Assembly: GCA_020025345.1 (NCBI GenBank)
Contig: JAHHSH010000001.1
Coordinates: 22,020 to 86,019, forward strand
Direction of reading: 5' to 3'
Source of the DNA: Oscillospiraceae bacterium
Lineage (GTDB): Bacteria > Bacillota > Clostridia > Oscillospirales > Oscillospiraceae
DNA length: 64,000 bases
The notes beneath the pieces are model-generated. The model saw only the letters and a list, made by a program, of their open reading frames with translations. It was not told where the DNA came from and searched no databases. Positions 42,048-50,030 of this stretch are shown here, piece after piece. Within the stretch, counting starts at the first letter, position 1. Each line of letters begins with the position of its first letter. Both the position numbers and the translations under genes were made by a program.

Positions 42048-42848
42048 TTACTTTCTCTGCAGGTATTCCTCCAGACAGAGATTGGAGTGATAGATCTCCT
42101 CCGCCGCCTCCCGGCCTACATAGCGATAGTGCCACGGCTCATAGATAATACCGGTGACATCCTCCTTCTCCTCGGGAAAGCGCAGGATAAACCCATAGCG
42201 CCAACTGTTTTTCAACAGCCATTGCTGCGCCGGGGTATCCGCCTGCGTGTCATCCAGGATCTGATACTCCATATCCACAATGTCCATAGCCAATCCCAGC
42301 TGATGCTCACTGGTTCCGGGTACTGCCACTTCCTTGGCGGCTTCTTCTCTGGCTTTCTCCTCCGTCAGCCCTTTGTCCATATTCTCCTGCACCAGATTTC
42401 CAAACAGTTCCTCCTGCAGTTCCCGTGGACGGTAAGCGGAGCACACCAACGCCTCATGGCCTGCAGCGCGGCAATCACCCAGCATTTCCTGCAGATCATC
42501 ATAACACCGGGCATCTACCTCCCAGCCGCTGGAAAGTTCTTTCATTACAGGCGGTTCCCATGTCTCCGGCAGGGCATTCCACGGATTCACCAATACCAAC
42601 CGCCAATCTGTGGGCTTCTGCTTTGGCTGCGGTTCGGACGGCGACTTCTTCGATTCCTCCACCGCCGGTGGTTCTTTCGGCGGTTCCTTCTCTCCGCCGT
42701 ATTTGACCAGCACCACTGTCAGCAATGCCGCCAGCAAAAGAAGGAGCACCAATAAGATCCGCCGCCGTCTTCTGCGCCGGCGCATCTTCTCTCGCCGATG
42801 GCGGCGCTCCCGGATTCTTTTTTCATAATCATAGGGGATATTGTCCAT
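42048..42848 (-). CDS. D-alanyl-D-alanine carboxypeptidase, VanY/M15B type
   Basis: A 266-residue zinc peptidase that trims the terminal D-Ala from peptidoglycan stems. A very basic N-terminus (RRRRRRRR around residue 30) precedes one membrane anchor (LLVLLLLLAALLTVVLV). A Pro/Glu/Lys-rich stalk follows, then the M15 domain with the zinc motifs SEHQLGLAMDIVD (about 178) and YEPWHYRYVG (about 240). The start at 42848 follows AAAGGA; an upstream ATG at 42914 would overlap the next gene's end. Confidence 0.92.
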   Translation of the reverse strand: MDNIPYDYEKRIRERRHRREKMRRRRRRRRILLVLLLLLAALLTVVLVKYGGEKEPPKEPPAVEESKKSPSEPQPKQKPTDWRLVLVNPWNALPETWEPPVMKELSSGWEVDARCYDDLQEMLGDCRAAGHEALVCSAYRPRELQEELFGNLVQENMDKGLTEEKAREEAAKEVAVPGTSEHQLGLAMDIVDMEYQILDDTQADTPAQQWLLKNSWRYGFILRFPEEKEDVTGIIYEPWHYRYVGREAAEEIYHSNLCLEEYLQRK

Positions 42849-42876
42849 AGTTTCCTTTCTCCCCCTCGGGTTCCTG

Positions 42877-43800
42877 TTACATTTGCAGCATAGGGGGATA
42901 GACACCGCGCTCATGATACTTTCGCAGCTCCTGCTCTACCGTACCACGATCTTCCTGATAGGTCATACCGAACCACCGACCGGCGGTAGGCAAAATCTGC
43001 ACCTGCAGTTCTCCCCGGTTCACCAGATCACCCACCATTACCGGCAGCAGGCATTCCGCCTTGATTTCCTCCGGTGCAAGACGGCGGAGGAACGCATGGA
43101 AATACTGCTCCATCACAGGAAAGATTGAGGGCTGGAACCCCCAGAAATTCATCGACACCACCGTCTCCCGATCCAGCGGCACCGCCACATCTCCGGAAGT
43201 ATCGGCAATAGTGCCGTCCTGCAGCACCCGAATTCCTGTCGTCTCCCGGATCTCCTGCAGCATACCGTTCTCACCGTGGCAAATGCCGCGGGTCACGGCT
43301 CCGTTTTCGCTGACCGTATTCTTCAAAAGATAGCCCACCATAGCAGCCTTACCCTTTTCCTCCATAGTCAGCAGTGTCTCATACATCGTGCAATATGCCT
43401 CCGCACCATAGTAGTCATCGGCATTGATGACACAAAACGGCTCCTGCACGCAATCCTTGGCGCAGAGCACCGCGTGCACTGTACCAAAAGGCTTGGTCCG
43501 CTGGGACGGGATGGCATAAAAGTCCGGGACGCTGTCGTACTCCTGGAAAACATAGGAGACCTCCACAGGCTCTCCCTTCAACGTCTTAGCTGTCTTCAGC
43601 CATGCACCGCACAGACGGTCCACCAGCTCCACGATCTCCGGCTTGACAATCAGAACAATTTTTGTAAAGCCGGCACGGATCGCGTCATAGATGGCATATT
43701 CCATCAATGCCTCCCCGCCAGGTCCCACACCGTCCACCTGCTTATTGCCGCCGTACCGGGAGCCCAGTCCCGCGGCCATAATTACAAGCGCTGCTTTCAT
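42877..43800 (-). CDS. Nucleotidyltransferase of the sugar-phosphate family
   Basis: A 307-residue protein with the NTP-transferase opening ALVIMAAGLGSRYGGNKQVDGVGPGG, PFGTVHAVLCAKD and the metal-binding FCVINADDYYG (about 117). It resembles RfbA/GalU-type pyrophosphorylases that make NDP-sugars, but lacks a recognisable sugar-specific region. Substrate unassigned. The start at 43800 follows GGAGG. Its neighbours (VanY-type carboxypeptidase and an LCP ligase) suggest an envelope-polymer role (inference). Confidence 0.85.
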   Translation of the reverse strand: MKAALVIMAAGLGSRYGGNKQVDGVGPGGEALMEYAIYDAIRAGFTKIVLIVKPEIVELVDRLCGAWLKTAKTLKGEPVEVSYVFQEYDSVPDFYAIPSQRTKPFGTVHAVLCAKDCVQEPFCVINADDYYGAEAYCTMYETLLTMEEKGKAAMVGYLLKNTVSENGAVTRGICHGENGMLQEIRETTGIRVLQDGTIADTSGDVAVPLDRETVVSMNFWGFQPSIFPVMEQYFHAFLRRLAPEEIKAECLLPVMVGDLVNRGELQVQILPTAGRWFGMTYQEDRGTVEQELRKYHERGVYPPMLQM

Positions 43801-44106
43801 AAGGTCCTCCTGTCCGAGCCGCACAAATAAGCGCGGCAGTTTCTTGCGATTCCTATTTACTAAATAATGTAGTTGTCCGTTATTATATCATGCTTTCGCT
43901 ATTGCTTCAATGTTCTATTTCTCAGCTCCCACACCTCCCGCCATTTTTCATTGCTTTTTTGTAGTTTCACCTCGCTTTTATTTAAATTTCCCCTATATTT
44001 GTTGCAATTTGCAGTAGAAATATATCGACAAGTGTACTATAATAGAAGCCGCATATTTATTTTCCGATCGATTCGGCACATTCTATTCCAACCAAGGAGA
44101 TTTTCT

Positions 44107-45642
44107 ATGTATTCCAATAAGAAAAGAGGTAGCCGTGGCCACCTTCCCATGGCGATAGGCGACTGGTTCGGTCTCGCCTGTTTGATCCTGTTTTTTGTGT
44201 GCAGCTTGATTTTGCTGATTCGCCTGCTGTCCACGCAAATGCTGACCACCGGATTGGTTGTAGCACTGTTGATTGTACTGCTGGTGCTCAACAGCCTTCA
44301 CTGCTTTGTGCAGCTGCCCCGCCGGAGGAACCATCTTCCCAAATTTATTTGCGGCGCTGTGGCACTGGTGCTCTCCGGTATTATGATCTATGCCGTTTCT
44401 GCTGCCGGCAGCGTACAGACAATGCTGATGAACATTTCCGGCAGGCTGGTGGAAAAAGAGACTACTTACGTCATCGTTCTGAAAGAGTCCCCCGCCAAGG
44501 ACATCGGCGATGCCGTTGGCTACAACTTTGGTGTGCTCGCCCATTCCGATAAGAAAAACACCACGGCTCTGCTGGACGCCGTAAAGGATGGTCTGGGCGA
44601 TCTGCGGAGCACCCCCTATAATAATGTAACCAATCTGGTGGATGCTCTCTATGATAATGAGGTGGACGCCATCATGCTCAACGCCGGCTACATCAGTATG
44701 CTGGAAAAGACGGATGGTTACGCGGACTTTTCCAAGCAGACCCGCATCCTCTACGAGTTTACCACAGAGCACAAAGTCGATACCGTCAATCCCAACTCTG
44801 AAATCACCCGTGAGCCCTTCGTAATCTATTGCAGCGGTTCCGATGCCCGTGATACTGACATCAACACATTCAGCCTCAGCGATGTGAACATCATGGCTGT
44901 GGTCAATCCCCGCACCCATCAGGTCCTGCTGCTCAACACGCCCCGTGACTACTACATCCCTCTTGTCAGCGAGCCTTACACCGGTCAGCTTGATAAGCTG
45001 ACCCATGCAGGCGGCTTCGGCACCCAAGAATCCATGAAGGTGCTGGGTAATTTCTATGGCATGGATGTTAAGTATTTCATGCGCATCAACTTTACCGGCC
45101 TTATTGACATCGTGGATGCACTGGGTGGCATCGACGTGATCTCTCCCTGCGAATTCACAGCCCGGGATATCGGCGTTTTCGATAACGGCGATCAGCGGGA
45201 CTACCACTTCAACGATGGTCTCAACCACCTCAACGGCCACGAGGCTATGGCTTTCTGCCGTGAGCGCGACTCTTTCCTTGACGGCGATAACCAGCGTGGC
45301 AAGAATCAGATGACCGTTATCTCCGCCATTGTGGATAAGGCTTCCTCCCCCGAGATTCTCACCAAATATAATAACCTTCTCAAGGCTGTGGAGGGTTGCT
45401 TCACCACCAATATGCCCTACGAGGACATCAGCGCTCTGGTCCGTATGCAGCTGAGCAACATGGCCGAGTGGAATATCACAAGCTACGCCGTCTGGGGCTA
45501 CGATGATTTCCAGCCCTGCGCCTCGGTTGGCAATGAGGAATTGTACGTCATGCGTCCCGACGAGGAGTCTGTGGAGCTGGCCAGAGAGCTGGTACAGCAG
45601 GTCATGTCCGGCCAGACCCCTGTGATCCCCGAGGAGAACTGA
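44107..45642 (+). CDS. LytR-CpsA-Psr (LCP) family ligase with accessory domain
   Basis: A 511-residue protein attaching wall polymers to peptidoglycan. Three N-terminal membrane segments (about 20-42, 48-66 and 78-97) are followed by an extra extracytoplasmic domain (about 120-230, beginning TTYVIVLKESPAKDIGDAVG), comparable in position to that of pneumococcal Cps2A. The LCP domain follows: VVNPRTHQVLLLNTPRDYYIP with the catalytic Arg, INFTGLIDIVDALGGIDV and AMAFCRERDSFLDGDNQRGK. A TATAAT box lies at 44038-44043 and AAGGAG precedes the start. Confidence 0.92.
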   Translation: MYSNKKRGSRGHLPMAIGDWFGLACLILFFVCSLILLIRLLSTQMLTTGLVVALLIVLLVLNSLHCFVQLPRRRNHLPKFICGAVALVLSGIMIYAVSAAGSVQTMLMNISGRLVEKETTYVIVLKESPAKDIGDAVGYNFGVLAHSDKKNTTALLDAVKDGLGDLRSTPYNNVTNLVDALYDNEVDAIMLNAGYISMLEKTDGYADFSKQTRILYEFTTEHKVDTVNPNSEITREPFVIYCSGSDARDTDINTFSLSDVNIMAVVNPRTHQVLLLNTPRDYYIPLVSEPYTGQLDKLTHAGGFGTQESMKVLGNFYGMDVKYFMRINFTGLIDIVDALGGIDVISPCEFTARDIGVFDNGDQRDYHFNDGLNHLNGHEAMAFCRERDSFLDGDNQRGKNQMTVISAIVDKASSPEILTKYNNLLKAVEGCFTTNMPYEDISALVRMQLSNMAEWNITSYAVWGYDDFQPCASVGNEELYVMRPDEESVELARELVQQVMSGQTPVIPEEN

Positions 45643-45707
45643 TCACTTCCCAACACAGGAGAATCTCCTCTTCCTAATTCCATACAAGCGCACTTATTTA
45701 GCAAATG

Positions 45708-45756
45708 AAAATACCGAGGAATGCTCCGTGTAAGAGTGTTCCCCGGTATTTTTTTG
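45708..45756 (+). terminator. Terminator after the LCP gene
   Basis: AATACCG-A-GGAA pairs with TTCC-C-CGGTATT (one mismatch), followed by a T run at 45749-45755. Confidence 0.82.
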
Positions 45757-45764
45757 TGCAATTA

Positions 45765-46026
45765 CGAAACGCCTTTTAGGGCAAAAATCTTCCACATGGC
45801 GCCCCGTATCGCCAGCTCGAAACTGCGGACATACCACTTGTAAGCATACACCCCAAAAACGGATTCACCATCTGAACGGGCGTCCCCTTAACGGTATACT
45901 CCTGCATACACATCTCCTGCGGCGGCAGCACAGAAAAATTGATCAGAATCGTACAAATACAGAGACGTCATTTGCTCGTAGTGTTCTTTTACCAGCGTAT
46001 CAAGCAGTTCCTCTCTATTTTTTTAA
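45765..46026 (-). pseudogene. Decayed coding remnant with internal stop
   Basis: One minus-strand frame stays protein-like for about 85 codons but has no start and one internal TAA. It reads ELLDTLVKEHYEQMTSLYL, YDSDQFFCAAAAGDVYAGVY, a stop, then ESVFGVYAYKWYVRSFELAI and RGAMWKIFALKGVS before ending at TAA. A TAA precedes it in frame. I cannot name the family. The surrounding 490 bases between the LCP and PhzF genes hold nothing else recognisable. Confidence 0.45.
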
Positions 46027-46132
46027 GTATCCACACAAGGCTCCGGTGATCACACCAAAAAGGTGCGGCACAGCCCGCATTGGGGCCATGCCGCACCTTA
46101 GCAAAATACTCCCTTATGAGAGGTACTTATAT

Positions 46133-46990
46133 TTAAATCTTCAATTCGCACTGCATACTCATGACAGCCCGGCCACCAATGAGCACCTTCACCACCTCAC
46201 CATCCTTCACCAGACGGCTGCGGATCTCCGAGGGACGATTCATGTGCTCTCCCTGCAAAAAGATATTCTCCTCCTCCGGCTTCACCAGCCCCTGCAGAAA
46301 GAGATAATACGTCAGTGCACCATTCGATGTGCCGGTGGCGCACTCCTCCGGAATGTCATACAGGGGCGCATAATTGCTGCAATAGGCCGTACAGGCCTCC
46401 CCACCGGGGCAGAACATATGGACACCTGTCACATCATAGTGGCGGGACAGCTCCGTCACGGCGCGCTCATCCTGCACAGCAGACATAAGAACCTCATGAT
46501 CCAGCACCGGCATCATAATATCGGCAAGCCCTGTAGAAACGATCTTCGGCGCAAAGCCCTCGGGGCAGTGTTCTGGACGCAATCCATATGCGCCGTACAG
46601 CGCCGGATAATCCTTCTCCTCGATAGTACGCAGCAACTGCGGCGGCGCCATATCCATCCATACTGTCTCGCCGCTGACGCGAATCTGCAGCTCACCGGCC
46701 TTGGTATGGGCGGTAAAGGTACCATCACCAATCCTGCCTGTCTGGCGCAGCAGCGCAAATGAGGCAATGGTAGCATGGCCGCACAGATCCACCTCACCTG
46801 CCGGTGTGAAGTAGCGCAGCGTCACGCTGCCGTCCGACTCCATACGCACAAAGGCCGTTTCCGAGTGCTTAAACTCCCCGGCAATCTGCTGCATCTCCCG
46901 GTCGGACAACTCCCGATCCGGCAGCACCACGCCAGCTTGATTTCCACCGAACACTGCGGCAGAAAATGCATCCATTACATAGGCTTCCAT
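46133..46990 (-). CDS. PhzF-family isomerase/epimerase-like protein
   Basis: A 285-residue protein with the diaminopimelate-epimerase-like fold. It starts EAYVMDAFSAAVFGGNQAGVV and has the catalytic Glu in FKHSETAFV (about 45), GEVDLCGHATIASFALL (about 70), and CATGTSNGALTYYL near residue 220. The family includes PhzF of phenazine synthesis, but most members have unknown substrates and no phenazine gene is present. The start at 46990 follows AGAGGGGG. Confidence 0.88.
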   Translation of the reverse strand: MEAYVMDAFSAAVFGGNQAGVVLPDRELSDREMQQIAGEFKHSETAFVRMESDGSVTLRYFTPAGEVDLCGHATIASFALLRQTGRIGDGTFTAHTKAGELQIRVSGETVWMDMAPPQLLRTIEEKDYPALYGAYGLRPEHCPEGFAPKIVSTGLADIMMPVLDHEVLMSAVQDERAVTELSRHYDVTGVHMFCPGGEACTAYCSNYAPLYDIPEECATGTSNGALTYYLFLQGLVKPEEENIFLQGEHMNRPSEIRSRLVKDGEVVKVLIGGRAVMSMQCELKI

Positions 46991-47103
46991 CGATAACTTC
47001 CCCCTCTGTCTCATTCGGATCACTAATGCGATATGATAGTGTATTATACCATATTTTTACTGGTATGCAACGGTTTTTAGCTTACAGATCTTCCAGTTAT
47101 ACG

Positions 47104-47136
47104 AAAAAAGGAACCGCCGAAGCGGTTCCTTTTTAT
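47104..47136. terminator. Terminator of the lysine fermentation operon
   Basis: AAAAAGGAACCGC-CGAA-GCGGTTCCTTTTT: 13-bp perfect stem (47105-47117 with 47122-47134) with A/T flanks. It lies 16 bases beyond the last gene of the operon. Confidence 0.92.
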
Positions 47137-47151
47137 ATATCCTTATAAGGA

Positions 47152-47820
47152 TTAGTCGAGCATGGACTTGCAGTCAGCAGCCACGGTGAAGGGAGCAGCA
47201 GTAGCAGCCTTCACGTCCTCGACGGTGAACTCGGGGTTCAGCTCGGTCATGACCAGACCGTTCTCAGTGACCTGGAACACGCACATCTCGGTGATGATGG
47301 TGTTGACGCAGTGAGAAGCAGTCAGGGGCAGCTTGCACTGCTCCAGAATCTTGGGATTGCCCTTAGCGGTGTGCTCCATGCAGACGATGCACTTCTTAGC
47401 ACCGACGCACAGGTCCATAGCGCCGCCCATACCGGGCATCTTCTTACCGGGGATGATCCAGTTGGCCAGGTTACCCTGTGCATCAACTTCCAGAGCGCCC
47501 AGGAAGCAAGCATCCACATGGCCGCCACGGATCAGGCCGAAGTTGGTAGCGGAGTCGATGAAGCCGCCGTCGCAAGCGACGGAAGCGGGGCTGCCGCCAG
47601 CGTCCACAACGTGGTAGGGATCATAGTTCTCAGCGCCCTCAGCAGGAGCAGCACCGGCACCAACGATACCCAGCTCAGCGTGGATGACCAGCTCCACACC
47701 CTCGGGCAGATAGTGGGGGATCATAGTGGGCAGACCGATACCCAGGTTAACAACGTCGCCGTCCTTCAGTTCCTTGGCGCAACGCTTTGCAATAAATGCC
47801 TTGATTTCGCTTCTATCCAT
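47152..47820 (-). CDS. atoA: CoA-transferase subunit B (butyrate--acetoacetate type)
   Basis: A 222-residue class I CoA-transferase subunit carrying the catalytic glutamate in VIHAELGIVGAGAAP (about 48). It continues DAGGSPASVACDGGFIDSA and GGHVDACFLGALEVDAQGNLANW. With the A subunit it would move CoA from butyryl-CoA to acetoacetate, releasing butyrate and giving acetoacetyl-CoA for thiolysis. The start overlaps the A-subunit stop codon by one base. Gene symbol follows the lysine-pathway convention; ctfB or scoB would be equivalent. Confidence 0.92.
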   Translation of the reverse strand: MDRSEIKAFIAKRCAKELKDGDVVNLGIGLPTMIPHYLPEGVELVIHAELGIVGAGAAPAEGAENYDPYHVVDAGGSPASVACDGGFIDSATNFGLIRGGHVDACFLGALEVDAQGNLANWIIPGKKMPGMGGAMDLCVGAKKCIVCMEHTAKGNPKILEQCKLPLTASHCVNTIITEMCVFQVTENGLVMTELNPEFTVEDVKAATAAPFTVAADCKSMLD

Positions 47821-48512
47821 TACTTTCTTTCTCCTTCCACGATGTAGTCAACGCAAATACCGAAGGTATGGATATCCTCGTGGTTGATCTCGCCCACGGG
47901 GACAATATTCTCGGTCTCAGCGATCACCAGATCAGCAGCCGTAGCCATCACAGTGTTAAAGTTACGCATGGTGCCCTTGTACCAGCAGTTACCGGACTCG
48001 TCGCACTTGTAGGTGCCCAGCAGAGCTACATCAGCGTGAACAGGCTTCATCAGCAGGTATTCCTTGCCATCGATGGTCTGCTTACCCATGCAGAAGGGGC
48101 TCTCCTCAACCAGGGTGTCCACACCCACGGGAGTCAGCACGCCGCCCAGGCCTGCGCCATCGGCGCGGATGCACTCAGCCAGAGTGCCCTGGGGCAGCAG
48201 GTTCACTTCCAGAGTACCTTCCGTATTCTGCTGGCCAACCTCGGGAGTCATACCCACGTGGGTAGCGATCACGCGCTTGACCTGCTTGTTGTGGATCAGT
48301 TCGGCAATGCCGAAGAACTCCTCGCCCTTGGGACCCACTGCACGACCCATATCGTTAGCAATCAGGGTGAAGCCACCCTTGCCGGAAGCCACCAGCTCCT
48401 TAACGATAGCTCTGGCCTGACCGCAGCCCAAGAAGCCGCCGCACATAATGGTGGCACCTTCAGGAATCATAGCTGCTGCCTCTTTGGCAGTGATTACAGG
48501 TTTCTTTGCCAT
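47820..48512 (-). CDS. atoD: CoA-transferase subunit A (butyrate--acetoacetate type)
   Basis: A 230-residue CoA-binding subunit. It has AAAMIPEGATIMCGGFLGCGQARAIV with the glycine-rich CoA loop, and EVNLLPQGTLAECIRADGAGLGGVLTP (about 120). ALLGTYKCDESGNCWYKGTMRNFN is also family-typical. It precedes subunit B with overlapping stop and start codons, and follows cobO after a 122-base gap. Confidence 0.92.
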   Translation of the reverse strand: MAKKPVITAKEAAAMIPEGATIMCGGFLGCGQARAIVKELVASGKGGFTLIANDMGRAVGPKGEEFFGIAELIHNKQVKRVIATHVGMTPEVGQQNTEGTLEVNLLPQGTLAECIRADGAGLGGVLTPVGVDTLVEESPFCMGKQTIDGKEYLLMKPVHADVALLGTYKCDESGNCWYKGTMRNFNTVMATAADLVIAETENIVPVGEINHEDIHTFGICVDYIVEGERK

Positions 48513-48634
48513 TTCTGTTCCTCCTTGTTGTTATGTACTCTACAAAATAGAATTCGTTTCTATTTTAACAATTTCATCATAGCACAACAATATCCAAAAT
48601 GCAAGTCACGTTGTGCCAAACATATGGTTTTTCC

Positions 48635-49165
48635 TTAAAATTCTACACCGAGGCGAGCATTCAATCCCTTGTCAAAGGGATGGCGCACCTTTGTCATCCG
48701 CGTGATGTAATCGCACAGCGGATCGACACAAGGCGTAGGCTCCCGACCGGTCATGACAACCTCTAATTCCTCGGGGCGATTTTTCAGAAAATCCGCCAAT
48801 TCCTCGTCATCCAGCATGCCCAAAGCCACGGCATCCAGCACTTCGTCCATCACCAAGAGCTTGGCGTGGTACTTCTCCACAGCCGCTACGGTATCGTGGA
48901 AATGCTGCTGCACCTGTGCGCGGCACTCCGCCTTTTCCTCTTCGTTCATCTGAAAGACAAATTTCATGGTACGCTGCGGTGCTTCAACAATATGGTAATG
49001 CTCCAGCGTTCGCAAGATTTTCAGCTCACCGGTGGTAGATCCCTTCAGAAACTGGCTGAGCACCACCGGCCAACCGTGGCCACAGGCTCGTACGCTCAGT
49101 CCCATGGCTGCAGTGGTCTTACCCTTGCCGTCACCGCAGTAAACATGGATCTTTCCCTGACTCAT
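48635..49165 (-). CDS. cobO: Cob(I)yrinic acid a,c-diamide adenosyltransferase
   Basis: CobO/BtuR transfers the adenosyl group of ATP to cobalt, forming adenosylcobalamin. The 176-residue protein has the P-loop YCGDGKGKTTAAMGLSVRA at its start, LSQFLKGSTTGELK, LLVMDEVLDAVALGML (about 108) and VMTGREPTPCVDPLCDYITRM. It lies directly downstream of kamE. Its product is the cofactor that KamDE needs, so the operon seems to supply its own coenzyme. It may also serve other B12 enzymes. Confidence 0.94.
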   Translation of the reverse strand: MSQGKIHVYCGDGKGKTTAAMGLSVRACGHGWPVVLSQFLKGSTTGELKILRTLEHYHIVEAPQRTMKFVFQMNEEEKAECRAQVQQHFHDTVAAVEKYHAKLLVMDEVLDAVALGMLDDEELADFLKNRPEELEVVMTGREPTPCVDPLCDYITRMTKVRHPFDKGLNARLGVEF

Positions 49166-49241
49166 TCAACCACCCTTTCTACGTTCAGCCAGAACGGCCA
49201 TGAAGAAATTCTCCATGGCCGTTTCAGCTGAAATTAAGATC

Positions 49242-50030
49242 TTACTTCATGCCGCGCTTGACCATCTCGGTCACAGCGAAGCTCGCCACATCATCAGCAT
49301 ACTTACCGGCGCCGAAGCCAGCATCGTAGCCCAGCTCCTTAGCCAGCTCATGGGTAATACGGGGGCCGCCGCAGCAAACGACGAACTTATCACGCAGACC
49401 CTCAGCCTCCAGCAGCTCGATGAGGTTGGTCAGATTCTGGATATGGACATCCTTCTGCGTAACAGTCTGGGAAACCAGCAGTACGTCAGCGTGAACTTCC
49501 AGAGCCTTCTTGATGAAGTCCTCGTTGAGGACCTGAGAACCCATGTTAATGGCCTCGATCATGTCGTAGCGCTCCAGACCGTAGTGGCCGGCAAAGCCCT
49601 TACGGTTCATGATAGCATCGATACCCACGGTGTGAGCGTCGGTACCGGTGGAGGCACCCAGCATCACGACCTTGCGGCCGATGTTCTCACGAATATAGTC
49701 GTTGGTAGTTTCCATATCCATGGTGTCGGACTCCACGGTAATGACGTGGATATCCTCGTAGTTGACAGTGTGCACACAGCTGCCGTAAACCACATAGAAG
49801 GTGAACTCTGCATCCAGAGGGGTGTGGAAAGCCACGTTGGGCTCATCCAGGCCCATCTTCTTAGCAATCTGGCGGGCAGCCTCTTCGCCACGCTCGTCAT
49901 CCTTGACGGGCAGAGTGAAGCTGGTCTGCACCTTACCGTCGTTCATGGTGTCGCCATAGGGCTTCAAACGGGTCAGATCCAGTGTGGTATCAAAATCGAT
50001 TTTATGGGTGTTATACAGTCCGGAACTCAT
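49242..50030 (-). CDS. kamE: Beta-lysine 5,6-aminomutase, beta subunit
   Basis: KamE holds the cobalamin-binding Rossmann domain: GASTGTDAHTVGIDAIMNRKG contains the DxHxxG motif whose His ligates cobalt (split here as TDAHTVG near residue 130, inside a 21-residue stretch). The N-terminal dimerisation part precedes it, and GHYGLERYDMIEAINMGSQV follows. With KamD it moves the 6-amino group of beta-lysine to C5. The start overlaps the kamD stop codon as ATGA. 262 residues, normal. Confidence 0.95.
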   Translation of the reverse strand: MSSGLYNTHKIDFDTTLDLTRLKPYGDTMNDGKVQTSFTLPVKDDERGEEAARQIAKKMGLDEPNVAFHTPLDAEFTFYVVYGSCVHTVNYEDIHVITVESDTMDMETTNDYIRENIGRKVVMLGASTGTDAHTVGIDAIMNRKGFAGHYGLERYDMIEAINMGSQVLNEDFIKKALEVHADVLLVSQTVTQKDVHIQNLTNLIELLEAEGLRDKFVVCCGGPRITHELAKELGYDAGFGAGKYADDVASFAVTEMVKRGMK

